A stretch of 14,315 nt of DNA from Ectocarpus siliculosus (Eukaryota; Sar; Phaeophyceae; Ectocarpales; Ectocarpaceae). The DNA lies in NCBI GenBank assembly GCA_000310025.1, contig FN649732.1:94887-109201 (forward strand). The letters are read 5' to 3'. The position numbers and the translations under genes were made by a program. Numbering within the stretch: the stretch's first letter is position 1; every line of letters begins with the position of its first letter. Shown one piece after another: positions 6,710 through 14,315 of the stretch. The notes below the pieces were generated by a model that was not told the origin of the DNA, did not search any database, and was given only the letters and a program-made list of their open reading frames with translations.

Positions 6710-7988
6710 CAGTAGTAATCTATCACCAGCACTGATCGAACTCAGTTCAGGCGAATCGTCCAAAAGTAAATGTATCACAAGCGGGGTTCCGTAGAATGAT
6801 AAAGTTCATACCTACCTACCTACCTACCCGCATCCTCACCTTCGTCCCCACCTTGGGCAGAGTCCATTGCCACGGGGACATCCCCTGCGCCCATAGTCCT
6901 GACACGGGGGGGGGGGAGAGATTGGGCGTGGGAATACCGGGGGGGGGTGCTCTCAGTTGCTTGCATTGCGTCATCCCAATATTGAGTTTGAGCACCGATC
7001 GACATGCCTGCAACACTCCACACATGAACGCGGTTCGATAACTTGGAGCGATTTGTTGTCCTCATCGGAGAATGACAAGTGGGAGAAAAGGACACAAGCT
7101 CATTTCTTTCTGCCGTTTTGGTGTCATCTGCATACACGTAAAAATCCGCGTCGCATTACGTGCCGAGATTTTGTACAACTTGGGGCATCCGCACCCGGCG
7201 GCGTTGGGGCACACCCATATGGTGTAGGGGGTTGATGGAAGCGTGCTTTCTTTTTTCCACAAACCGATAGTATGCGCAGACCAGCAGAACATGCGACTCG
7301 TGCGGGGGGGCGCATGGAGGGTCGATGGGCTGCGTTCCCGATCAGCTTGCCCGGAGAGATTAAAATTTGTTACAGCAGCAGCAGCATGATCGGGGGGGGT
7401 CGACCTGGTCTAGACGGTCCGTTACAGCGAAACAAAAGCTCGGATGCATGGACGCCCAGAGCAAGCGGTTTGATGGACATATGCACACCGTGAACGACAC
7501 GCAATATAACACCCCCCTGGGGGATAACATTTACGGAGTACTACATAGTAACATTTTGGCAATGTCACCCGGTTGTATCCGGTGGGATGTGTTGTATCTT
7601 GTGGGCCCGGGAAATGAAGTGCAGGTCGCGGGGGCCATGAAGGAGGTGTGACAACCAGGAGGGGTGTAATGCATGCCCACAGCACACTTGCAGGGACCGA
7701 AGGCGAGTGGAAAATCAGGGAGGTCTGAGGACTGCCTGCACAGAAGTACCCACCGTGCCTACGGCCACACGTGCGGGGGGCGTGGTGTTTCGAGCGGGGT
7801 GGTACCTTTGAGTGCAAAAAACTACCGCAATGCTGCTGCCGCCGCACTTGCAGGAGGGTGTGTGGGTATTACTGAGCTGGGGGTGATACCGCTGCTACAA
7901 CACACTAAAGTAAAGTTCCTGCAGAGGGTGCTTGCAGTCGTATGGTTGAGGGGGACGGGGAGGTGACAACTGCGTGACCCTTGCAACG

Positions 7989-8024
7989 AACGCCAAAACG
8001 TTCTCTAACGCCAAAACGTTCTCT
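7989..8024. repeat. Tandem repeat, 18-bp unit, two identical copies
   Basis: AACGCCAAAACGTTCTCT occurs twice back to back (7989-8006 and 8007-8024). The unit contains the palindrome AACGTT. A GATATAAG sequence lies about ten bases further on, but no credible gene follows. Confidence 0.85.
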
Positions 8025-8655
8025 TGGCAACGGCGATATAAGTGTGCCGTGAAACCAGAAAAAAGCTCTGCACAACACATACAGCAGTAGTATTATGCCA
8101 AGAAGGCGGGGGAGATACGAAGATAGGTTTGTTTGCATTGAAGAGCCATACGGCGTGGTTCCCCCGAACTCACGAGGGGTGCGTTGAGTATGTGCTCCGC
8201 TGGTCCATCTTGTATGTCGTCAAACCATTGCTGTGTCACTACTATACCGGGTGATATTAGGTGGCATGGCCTTCATCATTACATGCGTCTAGCCTCGGGA
8301 GGTGCGATGTCTTACGTAAACAGGGTGGTAGTTCGGCCCCTCCTTCGAGATCCAAAAATATTTAGCACTCGGCAACGCATTCTGTGGGGGGTGTCTTAAT
8401 GTCCTGTGGGTGTAGTAACTTGTGTCGTATGCGGTACACACATGGCAAGAGAGAATACTTTTATCCTCCGGTTGAATCCAGCACCCTGCAGCTATCATCG
8501 CCTTGAGCGCATCTCGAGGGTTGCAGCACCGAGAGTGCGACCCTTGATTGTGCATGCGATACACGTGAAACCTTACTATTAATACCTTATAATCCTAATC
8601 TTGTCAACACCAGATCTTCCAAAAACTACAGAATTGGGTCATCCCGAACAACGTG

Positions 8656-8695
8656 TTGCACCGCCGTGTGTGCACCGCCGTGTCACCGCCGTGTG
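8656..8695. repeat. CACCGCCGTGT short tandem repeats
   Basis: CACCGCCGTGT occurs three times with spacings of 14 and 10 bases (GCACCGCCGTGTGTGCACCG then CCGTGTCACCGCCGTGTG). A looser ACCGCC motif recurs at 8739-8763. Confidence 0.7.
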
Positions 8696-9100
8696 CATGT
8701 TTCTTTTGTGTGTATTTTCCTAATATGCACGTGTATGACCGCCGGGTAATACCGCCACCGCCGTCTAATTCCACCCCCAACACTGGAAAACCACAAAAAA
8801 AATACCAGAAACTTTTGGCGGGATTGCCAAATCAGCACCCAAGCGTGTGGTATTCCGGACGGATGATTAAACCTCCACTTTTTTGGCTGTACAGTATGTA
8901 TTCACACTATTTTGCACTTGACCGTTAGGCATAAATGGGGGGGGTGGAGCTTCATTACGAAACGCACTCCGCAGCAGTAGCAGCAGTGCGCACTCCGAAC
9001 AATTTCGAGACACCACAAAACACTGCTCGGGCTGCCGACGTGACTCGTGAATCAAGCTGCATTTAGGGCGGGCCGAGGGCAAAACCAGTGGTGCGAACTA

Positions 9101-9241
9101 TCATCGACGTATCCAACTGCGCTGCTGTCGTCGCCAAAATCGAATCCGCCCGTTGGGGTGTGAGAGAGATCTCAACGTGTCCGGCAGCCCGAACAGGGCT
9201 AAAATAGCGGTTATCAGCGCTGTGACAAAAATGCGTCGCAT
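9101..9241 (-). CDS. Small hypothetical ORF with a hydrophobic N-terminus
   Basis: From the ATG at 9241-9239 the frame encodes MRRIFVTALITAILALFGLP and continues to a stop at 9103-9101 (47 residues). Two arginines followed by about 17 hydrophobic residues resemble a signal peptide or membrane anchor. The frame is also open upstream on the same strand, so the start is arbitrary. In the +1 frame the sequence continues with an Asp/Ser-rich stretch (GFDFGDDSSAVGYVDDSS), which could mean a frameshifted gene or be chance. No family recognised. Confidence 0.15.
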   Translation of the reverse strand: MRRIFVTALITAILALFGLPDTLRSLSHPNGRIRFWRRQQRSWIRR

Positions 9242-9420
9242 ACACTCCAGCAAACGAATCTCCTCTTTCAAGATGAAGCCTCCGCGGCCACAAAGTCGGG
9301 AAAGGGCCGAGATGAAAAGCGAGAAAAAGAGAAGACGCAGGCGACCACACACCTTTGAACCCTTCAAACAGCGCTCACGCGCTTGCAACTTGCCAACCTT
9401 CGCAGCCGCGCGCGCGCCGC

Positions 9421-9428
9421 TATAAATA
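9421..9428 (+). promoter_or_regulatory. TATA-box-like site
   Basis: TATAAATA inside a very GC-rich context (GCGCGCGCCGC before, CGCACCGCGGGCC after). It lies 33 bases upstream of an ATG at 9454 that opens a 77-codon frame. It would also read as TATTTATA on the minus strand. The sequence match is good, but function is unproven because no recognised gene starts nearby. Confidence 0.3.
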
Positions 9429-9453
9429 AAAATCGCACCGCGGGCCGAAAGAC

Positions 9454-9687
9454 ATGCTAAAGTTTGATCTGCTACAAGAAGAGCTAGCTCACCCCGAGGG
9501 CGTGTTGAATGGGGGCGGGGGTGGCATTGGCGACGCCGAAGTTTGTTCCCGTCCTCCATTTCCGTGGTCCAGGTTGTTCGGTGTCGCCGGCAGAGCACCC
9601 TCGGTCATGGTGGGAGAAGACATATCTCTGCTCTTTTGTCTCTCGTGTCTCTCGTTTGAAAAAGTGGGGACCCAAATCGCTGCCTAG
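9454..9687 (+). CDS. Small hypothetical ORF downstream of a TATA-like site
   Basis: Seventy-seven codons from ATG, beginning MLKFDLLQEELAHPEG, with a Gly-rich patch (GGGGGIG) and no domain that I recognise. The only support is the TATA-like element about 30 bases upstream. The length is within what chance gives in GC-rich DNA. It could be a first exon, but no strong donor stands out at its end. Confidence 0.15.
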   Translation: MLKFDLLQEELAHPEGVLNGGGGGIGDAEVCSRPPFPWSRLFGVAGRAPSVMVGEDISLLFCLSCLSFEKVGTQIAA

Positions 9688-10590
9688 GACCGTCGTTTTT
9701 CTGTCTGTTCCCCCCTGAAAGAACCAGATCTCCGCTAAACAAGGGCAGGTACCAAAACGTCAACAGCAACAAGTGCTCTCTCTGTCGGTCCGGGTGTGTT
9801 CTAGCAGCTGCTGTGGTGGTAGTTGCCTAAGAGCAGAGAGCTTGTGGCCGCGTTGTTTGGTGCACCGCTTGTGCGCCGCTACAGGGGGCTACACCAATGA
9901 GCTTTATACATACCCGGGTTTATATCTTATTTGTAGGCCCCCCGGATGTGCGACGAATGGCTTTGGGGCGAGGGCGGGCAAGCCCACACTGCTCCGGTTT
10001 CTCTCCCGGTGCTCTCTCCCTCTATCCCTGCGTGTCGAGGTCCCAGGTAAGAAGCTGTCGTTTTTGCTTGTTGTCATATTAACCCCGGCGATCATGTAAG
10101 GCCAAGCAGAGCCTTTCTTGCACCGCCAAGCAAAGCCTTCTCGGCCTTCGATCTGCGGTCTTCGATCTGCTGCTGCTGCCGCTGTCGCCCACAGGTTGCA
10201 ACACATGTGTTGAGACAGCCAGCAGGTGGAGATATGCCTGTAGGTCTCGATGCGTCCTTGGTCAAGTTATCTGGTGCTGATCTTCTAGGGCACACCGAAA
10301 GCCGCGCTTCGCTAGTTGTCCCTCGCAGCGGCAAACCATCATTTTTCCCGGCTCTCTCGCCTGGTGCTTTGCGTCTTGTGGGTGCTCGTCGGCCCAGCGA
10401 CTCCAACCGCGCCTCTCATCTAAGCACAACAAGTACCACCCGATGCTCTCCTCTACCCTTTCAATACTTGTAGCGCACCATGCTGCTGAATTTCAAGGGG
10501 ATCGCGTATTTTCTTTTGGCGCCGACGCCCGTCAGCGACACCACTCGTGCCCGACACGGCGGTACATACAGCTGCCGCTGGTGACGTTAG
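9688..10590. other. Intergenic stretch without a recognisable gene
   Basis: No conserved exon seen. A donor-like CCCAG|GTAAGAAG at 10045-10057 on the plus strand follows an open frame, but the peptide before it matches no family I know. A short CTGCTGCTGCCGCTG run lies at about 10166-10182. Confidence 0.4.
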
Positions 10591-10766
10591 ATAACACACC
10601 CCCTAGACTGATTTTCAACCCTGGATTGCTCAGCAAAAAGAGTTAGCGGTGCCGACTATAGCGGCGTTGGAACCGTCTCGTCGAGAGCTTCCCGAAAAGT
10701 TGTCTGTGATGCGTGCTTCCTCTTCGTCCTGGAGCAATCGAGCTTTGAAAATCGCTTCAGAAGGAC
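10591..10766. mobile_element. Second, rearranged copy of the fold-back element
   Basis: The left arm ACACACCCCCTAGACTGATT to TTGCTCAGCAAAAAG (10594-10640) matches the left inner arm at 6341-6390. The right arm 10728-10766 (GGAGCAATCGAGCTTTGAAA then ATCGC) is its inverted complement. Between them, 10665-10687 read on the minus strand is CTCTCGACGAGACGGTTCCA then ACG, matching 6614-6636 at 21 of 23 bases. Order and orientation of the pieces differ between copies. Confidence 0.5.
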
Positions 10767-11411
10767 GTTTCCGCGCGATGTAAGCACCCAGGTGGTACAG
10801 CAGTTGTCGCCCACTCCTACACGTGTATCCAGACTCTTCGGGCAGCCCCCGTGCAAGCGCCCGGTTTAACAAACATCAGTGTACCAAGTGCAGTCTCCGC
10901 ATCCTGTGTAGATTATCCACTCCAGCCATGGGCCCTTCGTGTGCACATCAAGTCAATGCTAGTGTCCAGAGGGCGTGAGGGAGTTCCCGAGGTAAATTTA
11001 ACGTGATGTAGCACGACGACCGCGAGAGTTGACCACAGCTAGTGCATATTCGAGGTCTATTTTTATGGTGTCCTGAGGCCCCTCCGGCCGCATGCCCCCC
11101 CGAGAGCAACCCTTTCCGCCCACCAAGATACTGTACTATGAATAGGTTATATTTTAGGCTGCTGGTTTTTCCCCTGAGAACAACGGGTTCGCTGTTCCTC
11201 TGCTGGTGATGACTCACTCGTCACTATGTTGTCCATCCCACATGTCCTTGACGGGACACGTACTAGATCCGTCCCTCTCTTGTTTTCCCTGTAACCACCT
11301 CTCATTTCCCGTCTTTGCCCTTCTCCCATCTTCTGTTAGTCTGCAATCTCCTCTGTCCGGTTATTTTCTCGGTGACCCCCTCCACCCCCTCCCTGCAATG
11401 TACTTCCTTTT
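10767..11411. other. Upstream region of RPS15, no gene seen
   Basis: The right half (about 11270-11405) is strongly pyrimidine-rich on the plus strand (CTCTCTTGTTTTCCCTG and similar). This is common upstream of ribosomal protein genes but not specific. No TATA box is evident near the coding start. No protein-like frame was recognised. Confidence 0.4.
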
Positions 11412-11540
11412 TTGAGCCACCTCTGGCAAAGCAGGAAAGAACTATTGGCGTTTCGCAATCCTGTGGGAACAATGCTCCGTGCTCTGAAAGACGCGGGGTT
11501 TAACCGCTAAGGCATGCGGAACATGAGAGCATGCCCCCCC
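11412..11540 (+). mobile_element. C-tailed retroelement 3' module, copy C, in the RPS15 upstream region
   Basis: From TTTGAGCCACCTCTGGCAAAG through GAAAGAACTATTGG, CCTGTGGGAACAATGCTC and AACCGCTAAGGCATGCGG to ACATGAGAGCATG and seven C. It aligns along its whole length with copy D at 14073-14225 (GAGCCACCTTTGGCAAAGTA, CCTGTGAGAACAGTGCTC, CCGCTAAGGCATGC). No reverse transcriptase sequence is seen upstream of it, so it is a 5'-truncated LINE end or a SINE using the same tail. It ends about 110 bases before the RPS15 ATG. Confidence 0.75.
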
Positions 11541-11651
11541 TCCACCCTGTCGGGTCCTCACCCTCGTCCCGCACCGCCTCACCCCTGTTTGCTCTCTTTA
11601 TGCCACCCTCGTCTGCCACGCCTTGTTGGCCTCGGTCCAGCAGCTGCAATC

Positions 11652-11768
11652 ATGTCTCAAGAGGCTTTGACGAGCGAGCAAGTGGCGGAGATGCGCAAGA
11701 AGCGCACCTTCAGGAAGTTTACCTTCCGAGGGGTGGACCTCGACAAGCTCCTCGACCTCTCCATGGAG
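11652..11768 (+). CDS. RPS15: RPS15 exon 1
   Basis: Thirty-nine codons from [20 protein letters not shown] to KLLDLSME, ending in phase 0 at GAG|GTGCGT. The junction restores SME-EFMEL, equivalent to SYE-QLMQL in animal uS19. Confidence 0.93.
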
Positions 11769-12478
11769 GTGCGTTTGTCATCATCTGCCTTGGCTGTAGC
11801 TGTTGTCATTGTCATGTTTTTTGTGTGTAGGGGGTGGCGTCATCCGCCTTCGCTGCCCTTATAGCTGTAGCTGTTGTCGTTTCTGCGTTGCTGCTCTGGG
11901 CTGAAACTGTTGTCGTTGCCGTGACTGTAGCTGTTGTGGGTTGTGCAGGGCGGACGGTGTCACCTGCCTTGGCTGTAGCTGTTGTTGTGGGTTGTGCGTG
12001 GAGGTGGCGGCATGTTGTGGTATTGTTGTTTGGTACTCTGGTGCTAGGCCCGTGGCTTAAAACTACACGACGATGGGGTGTCTGGTGTAGTCATGACAAG
12101 CGATTACCTTTTGGGTTTGTCGCTGGGTTGATGCCACCGCAATTGCAAGCAAACGATACTGCGTGTCTAGCAGCAGCAGCAGCGAACTCACCGGTGCTAT
12201 TCACGTTTCATTTTGGAAAGATATTTCTCAATTGCGCTCTCTCTCTCGGTCTGAACGAAGGCCGAGCCGAATCGAAACCGGTTCCTGACGCACAATTTTC
12301 ACGCTGCCTCTCTGTACGTTTTTTGGCCCGTGTCGTTGTTACGTTTGTCGTGCAAAAACTGCCCTTTGCGAGCAGGAGTTCATGGAGCTCGTGCACGCGC
12401 GCGCGAGGCGCAGGATGTCCCGCGGGCTCAAGCGCAAGCCCATGGCCCTCATCAAGCGCCTGAGGAAGGCTAAGAAGA
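11652..12478 (+). CDS. RPS15: Cytosolic ribosomal protein uS19 (RPS15), 5' two exons only
   Basis: Two exons, 11652-11768 and 12376-12478, give a 73-residue N-terminal part of the eukaryotic small-subunit protein uS19 (S15 in the older name). Landmarks are [20 protein letters not shown] in exon 1 and [19 protein letters not shown] in exon 2, matching the family at nearly every position. uS19 sits in the head of the 40S subunit near the decoding site and is needed for 40S maturation and export. The ATG at 11652 is preceded by GCAATC and is followed by about 17 poorly conserved residues before KKRTFRKF, as usual. Both introns use GT-AG or GT donors (GAG|GTGCGT; A|GTGAGT). The rest of the family (KPEVVKTHLR, the GVYNGK region and the C-terminal HGRPGIGATHSSRF) is not found up to 14315, so later exons must lie further right, or the copy is broken. 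Confidence 0.93.
11779..12010. repeat. Degenerate tandem repeat filling RPS15 intron 1
   Basis: GCTGTAGCTGTTGTCGTTG-like units recur at about 11794, 11869, 11927 and 11973. They are often preceded by GTCATCxGCCTT or GTCACCTGCCTTGG. The repeated block begins a few bases after the exon 1 donor. Confidence 0.65.
12376..12478 (+). CDS. RPS15: RPS15 exon 2
   Basis: Starts after GCGAGCAG and encodes [20 protein letters not shown] then [14 protein letters not shown]. It ends after the first base of a codon at AAG A|GTGAGT. It is highly basic, as expected for an rRNA-binding protein. Confidence 0.93.
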
Positions 12479-13430
12479 GTGAGTCTTTTCCGCCGCTTTT
12501 TTTTTTTTTTCTGTCATTTGTCTTTTTCTCTCAGGCGCTCGTGCGTTGCCTCGCCCGCAGTTTTTTGTCCCGTAAAACACGGTGTCACTGGTTGTAGCTT
12601 TTGTGGCACCCTTGAGCGAGTTGGTGTATGGCAAATGTAGTTACCTGGGTTATCGATGGTCATTGATTCCTGTATTTGTTCGTCGCCACCTCTTGACCTT
12701 GAGTCTTGGATATGTGTGGGCAAGGAACAGCAGCAACGGGTATATTTTTGGTTATGCTTGTGTGTGTTAGAAAAGCAGTGTGTAGTTTGTGGTGGCAAGA
12801 GGCACAAGCTGATGGTCGGTCAGGCAAGCAAGCACTGAAATACTGGCTACAGCGGCGGTAGAGCCCTGTTACCCACACGCTCTTTTCCCGGCGGGAGTCT
12901 CCTACCCCCCAAGAAGTTGTATCTGTATCTACCCTGAACGGCGCACGTGATACATTCCAACAAGTGCTGTCGATTTGTTCGTGGTGTTTTTATGTGATAC
13001 GCAACACCGACTCTTCCGTTGGCTTGGTTCTGATGTGTCCTCACATTAAGTATTCTCCCCCGTTTGGGGTACGAGATCGAGCAGCAGCAGCAGCTATTGC
13101 GTCGCATCCGTAGCCCAAGAGGCATCAAGCCCAAAAGGCGTGCGCAGTCCGCAGTCCACCCCGCTCGGAACACTGCTCTTTTTGGTGGTGTTGCTGACTG
13201 CCGACCGACCGTTTTGGGTAGTCAAATCTCGAAATGGCACGACAACTTCTGTGAACGAGAAGGTCGTTTTTTTTGTAGGTTTGGCAAAGAAAGACTTGGA
13301 AATTGTTCAGCGGAGGGACCTCGATAGGGTGGGTGGCCGGCATGCTGCGGGTGCAATGTCTTGGCACCGATAGACTGTTCGGCTTGATTAATGCTTGGAA
13401 TACGAGTGGTGCCCGCTACTGGGCGGCGGG
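12479..13430 (+). other. RPS15 intron 2, part before the LINE relic
   Basis: No coding similarity found. It holds a T run near the donor (12497-12510) and a short CAG run (13081-13093). The open frames here are short and resemble no family. Confidence 0.5.
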
Positions 13431-14045
13431 TGAATCGACCTGGAACATACTCGTCCTATTCAGGGCACACGACTGCAACTAGAGTCAAGACGACAAGCGG
13501 CCGGGAGGATTGCCCCCCCCCCACTTTTACGGATGGTTGTAGATGACTTATGGAAGGAGTTCGAAATTGTCGAAGGTGAACTGCTTGAAACGGGCGGTGT
13601 AGAGAGGTTCAAGGAAAAGATATCTGTTGCTTTTGCCGAGAGAGAAGAAGATACTCTCAACAAAGGAACCAAGGATAAAAGGAAGTCAGACGTGTACGGA
13701 ATGTTGGAGGAAGGAATAGGGTTCAAGGAGTACCTACAGTACATGACGGGTGCAGGGACAAAGGTCAAGGCCAAGTTAGGACCGGGGATATTGGCCTTCG
13801 AGAACGTAGCCGAAGACTTCGGAAGGTAGACGATGAAGACGCCAAGTTCAAATGTGATTGCGGCTCCGAGTGCAAAGACCGTTTCCATGTAGTTGCGGAA
13901 TGTCCGTTATACAAGGAGAAGGAAGTGTACATGACTGAGCTGGGAACAGTAGGAGAAAAATGCAGGGAGATATTTGAGGCATGGGATAGCCAGGAGAAGA
14001 CGTTAGCTGTACTGGGGCAGAGGAGTGGGTTTCAAAGCGGGAAGT
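13431..14045 (+). pseudogene. Decayed C-terminal end of a non-LTR (LINE-like) reverse transcriptase
   Basis: Three frames have to be joined to read this relic. First, from about 13434, a frame containing RLQLESRRQAAGRIA, whose ESRR block resembles the segment after the polymerase domain of LINE-type proteins. Second, after a run of C at 13514-13524, the frame 13533-13829 with a Lys/Glu-rich stretch, MVVDDLWKEFEIVEG to LAFENVAEDFGR. Third, another frame from about 13826 to a stop at 14043-14045 with CDCGSECKDRFHVVAECPLY. The last piece has the C-x-C-x(3-4)-C...H...C spacing of the zinc-knuckle end of many LINE open reading frames. It is followed by a 3' tail module (14073-14225). Reverse transcriptase catalytic motifs are absent, so only the 3' end was inserted or retained. 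The two frame breaks make it non-functional. The family call rests on pattern memory. Confidence 0.65.
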
Positions 14046-14072
14046 GATATCGATAGGATGGATAGGCTCGGA

Positions 14073-14225
14073 AAAATGAGCCACCTTTGGCAAAGTAGGA
14101 AGGAACGATTGGCCATCAGTGATCGGTCCTGTGAGAACAGTGCTCGGGCCTCTCGAGGAGGCGTGGTCAATGGTATATCCGCTAAGGCATGCAAAACATA
14201 AGAGTACGCCCCCCCCCCCCCCCCC
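14073..14225 (+). mobile_element. C-tailed LINE 3' UTR module, copy D (next to the reverse transcriptase relic)
   Basis: Starts about 30 bases after the reverse transcriptase stop: GAGCCACCTTTGGCAAAGTA, then CCTGTGAGAACAGTGCTCGG, GTGGTCAATGGTATATCCGC, TAAGGCATGCAAAACATAAG and AGTACG, ending in 17 C (14209-14225). Its position after the coding relic suggests that the module shared by copies A to C is the element's 3' UTR and that its 3' terminus is poly(C). Confidence 0.7.
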
Positions 14226-14315
14226 TCCTCGGGGCCACCTCTCTCACCTCCGAGGCATCGCTCCACCCTAACCCCGCGTGCGGCCCAAAGCTTCGCCCCG
14301 GGTCCCCCGCTCTTC

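Larger units (their letters stand above)
6710..9100. other. Long intergenic stretch without a recognisable gene
   Basis: I examined both strands and found no conserved protein, tRNA or rRNA. The open frames are below 145 codons and have no family resemblance. Seen: CTAC microsatellite (6811-6828), several G runs (6905-6915, 6940-6947, 7302-7308, 7391-7398), two short tandem repeats (7989-8024 and about 8656-8690) and a CAG cluster flanked by GCACTCCG (8965-8997). Exons of an unrecognised or fast-evolving gene cannot be excluded. Confidence 0.45.

Noticed and set aside
7422-7847. 141-codon minus-strand open frame
   Set aside because: Pro/Ser/Arg-rich composition without domains, and no splice or promoter context.
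8289-8564. Minus-strand frame with several Cys and His residues considered as a zinc finger
   Set aside because: The spacing does not fit a known zinc-finger class and no related copy was seen.
9101-9180. YVDD in one minus-strand frame, like a reverse transcriptase active site
   Set aside because: The four residues are isolated and the flanking sequence does not resemble a polymerase domain.
9101-9598. 165-codon minus-strand open frame as a full gene
   Set aside because: The length is compatible with chance in GC-rich DNA of this size, and the first 120 residues show no domain. Only the hydrophobic C-terminal part was kept, as a weak candidate.
9950-10050. Possible ATP-binding P-loop (AGKPTLLRFLS) before a donor-like CAG|GTAAGA
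   Set aside because: The P-loop glycine spacing is wrong and Ser/Thr is replaced by Pro. No Walker B or signature motif follows. Probably chance.
11834-12463. 209-codon open frame on the plus strand
   Set aside because: It is a read-through of RPS15 intron 1 (Val/Ala-rich because of the GCTGTAGCTGTTG repeats) in a different frame from exon 2.

Overview
This window looks like nuclear DNA of a microbial or algal eukaryote. Two conserved eukaryotic housekeeping proteins are broken into short exons by GT-AG introns, and the rest is non-coding DNA full of trinucleotide repeats, homopolymer C/G runs and decayed transposable elements. The CAG/CTG-rich intron style would suit a stramenopile alga such as a brown alga, but that placement is an inference. 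No open frame longer than about 210 codons exists, and most of the longer frames are chance frames over introns. I see no bacterial operon, CRISPR array, tRNA or rRNA.

Left part (1-5307), minus strand: seven phase-compatible exons of a NAP1-type nucleosome assembly protein (histone chaperone), at 5248-5307, 4716-4804, 3815-3895, 3220-3325, 2493-2622, 1035-1194 and 307-441. The 3' end lies off the left edge and the true first exon is uncertain. The introns hold a 109-bp palindromic element, tandem duplications, CAG/CAA-type microsatellites next to splice sites, telomere-like CCCTAA repeats and two inverted copies of a C-tailed repeat.

Middle (5308-11651): about 6.3 kb between the two divergently oriented genes, with no gene I can identify. 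It holds a degenerate GATCA-rich repeat, a fold-back (inverted-repeat) element at 6260-6709, a rearranged relative at 10591-10766, short tandem repeats, and one TATA-box-like site near weak small ORFs.

Right part (11652-14315), plus strand: the first two exons of the cytosolic ribosomal protein uS19 (RPS15), at 11652-11768 and 12376-12478. Later exons are not found before the window ends. The long second intron contains the decayed C-terminal end of a non-LTR (LINE-like) reverse transcriptase with a CCHC-type zinc knuckle, followed by its 3' tail.

The most interesting signal is a dispersed repeat family. Its shared 3' module ends in a run of C rather than A. Four copies are visible: minus strand at 42-165 and 4411-4495, plus strand at 11412-11540 and 14073-14225. 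The last copy directly follows the reverse transcriptase relic, so the module looks like the 3' UTR of a poly(C)-tailed LINE, with the other copies being 5'-truncated or SINE-like insertions. One copy ends only about 110 bp upstream of the RPS15 start codon.
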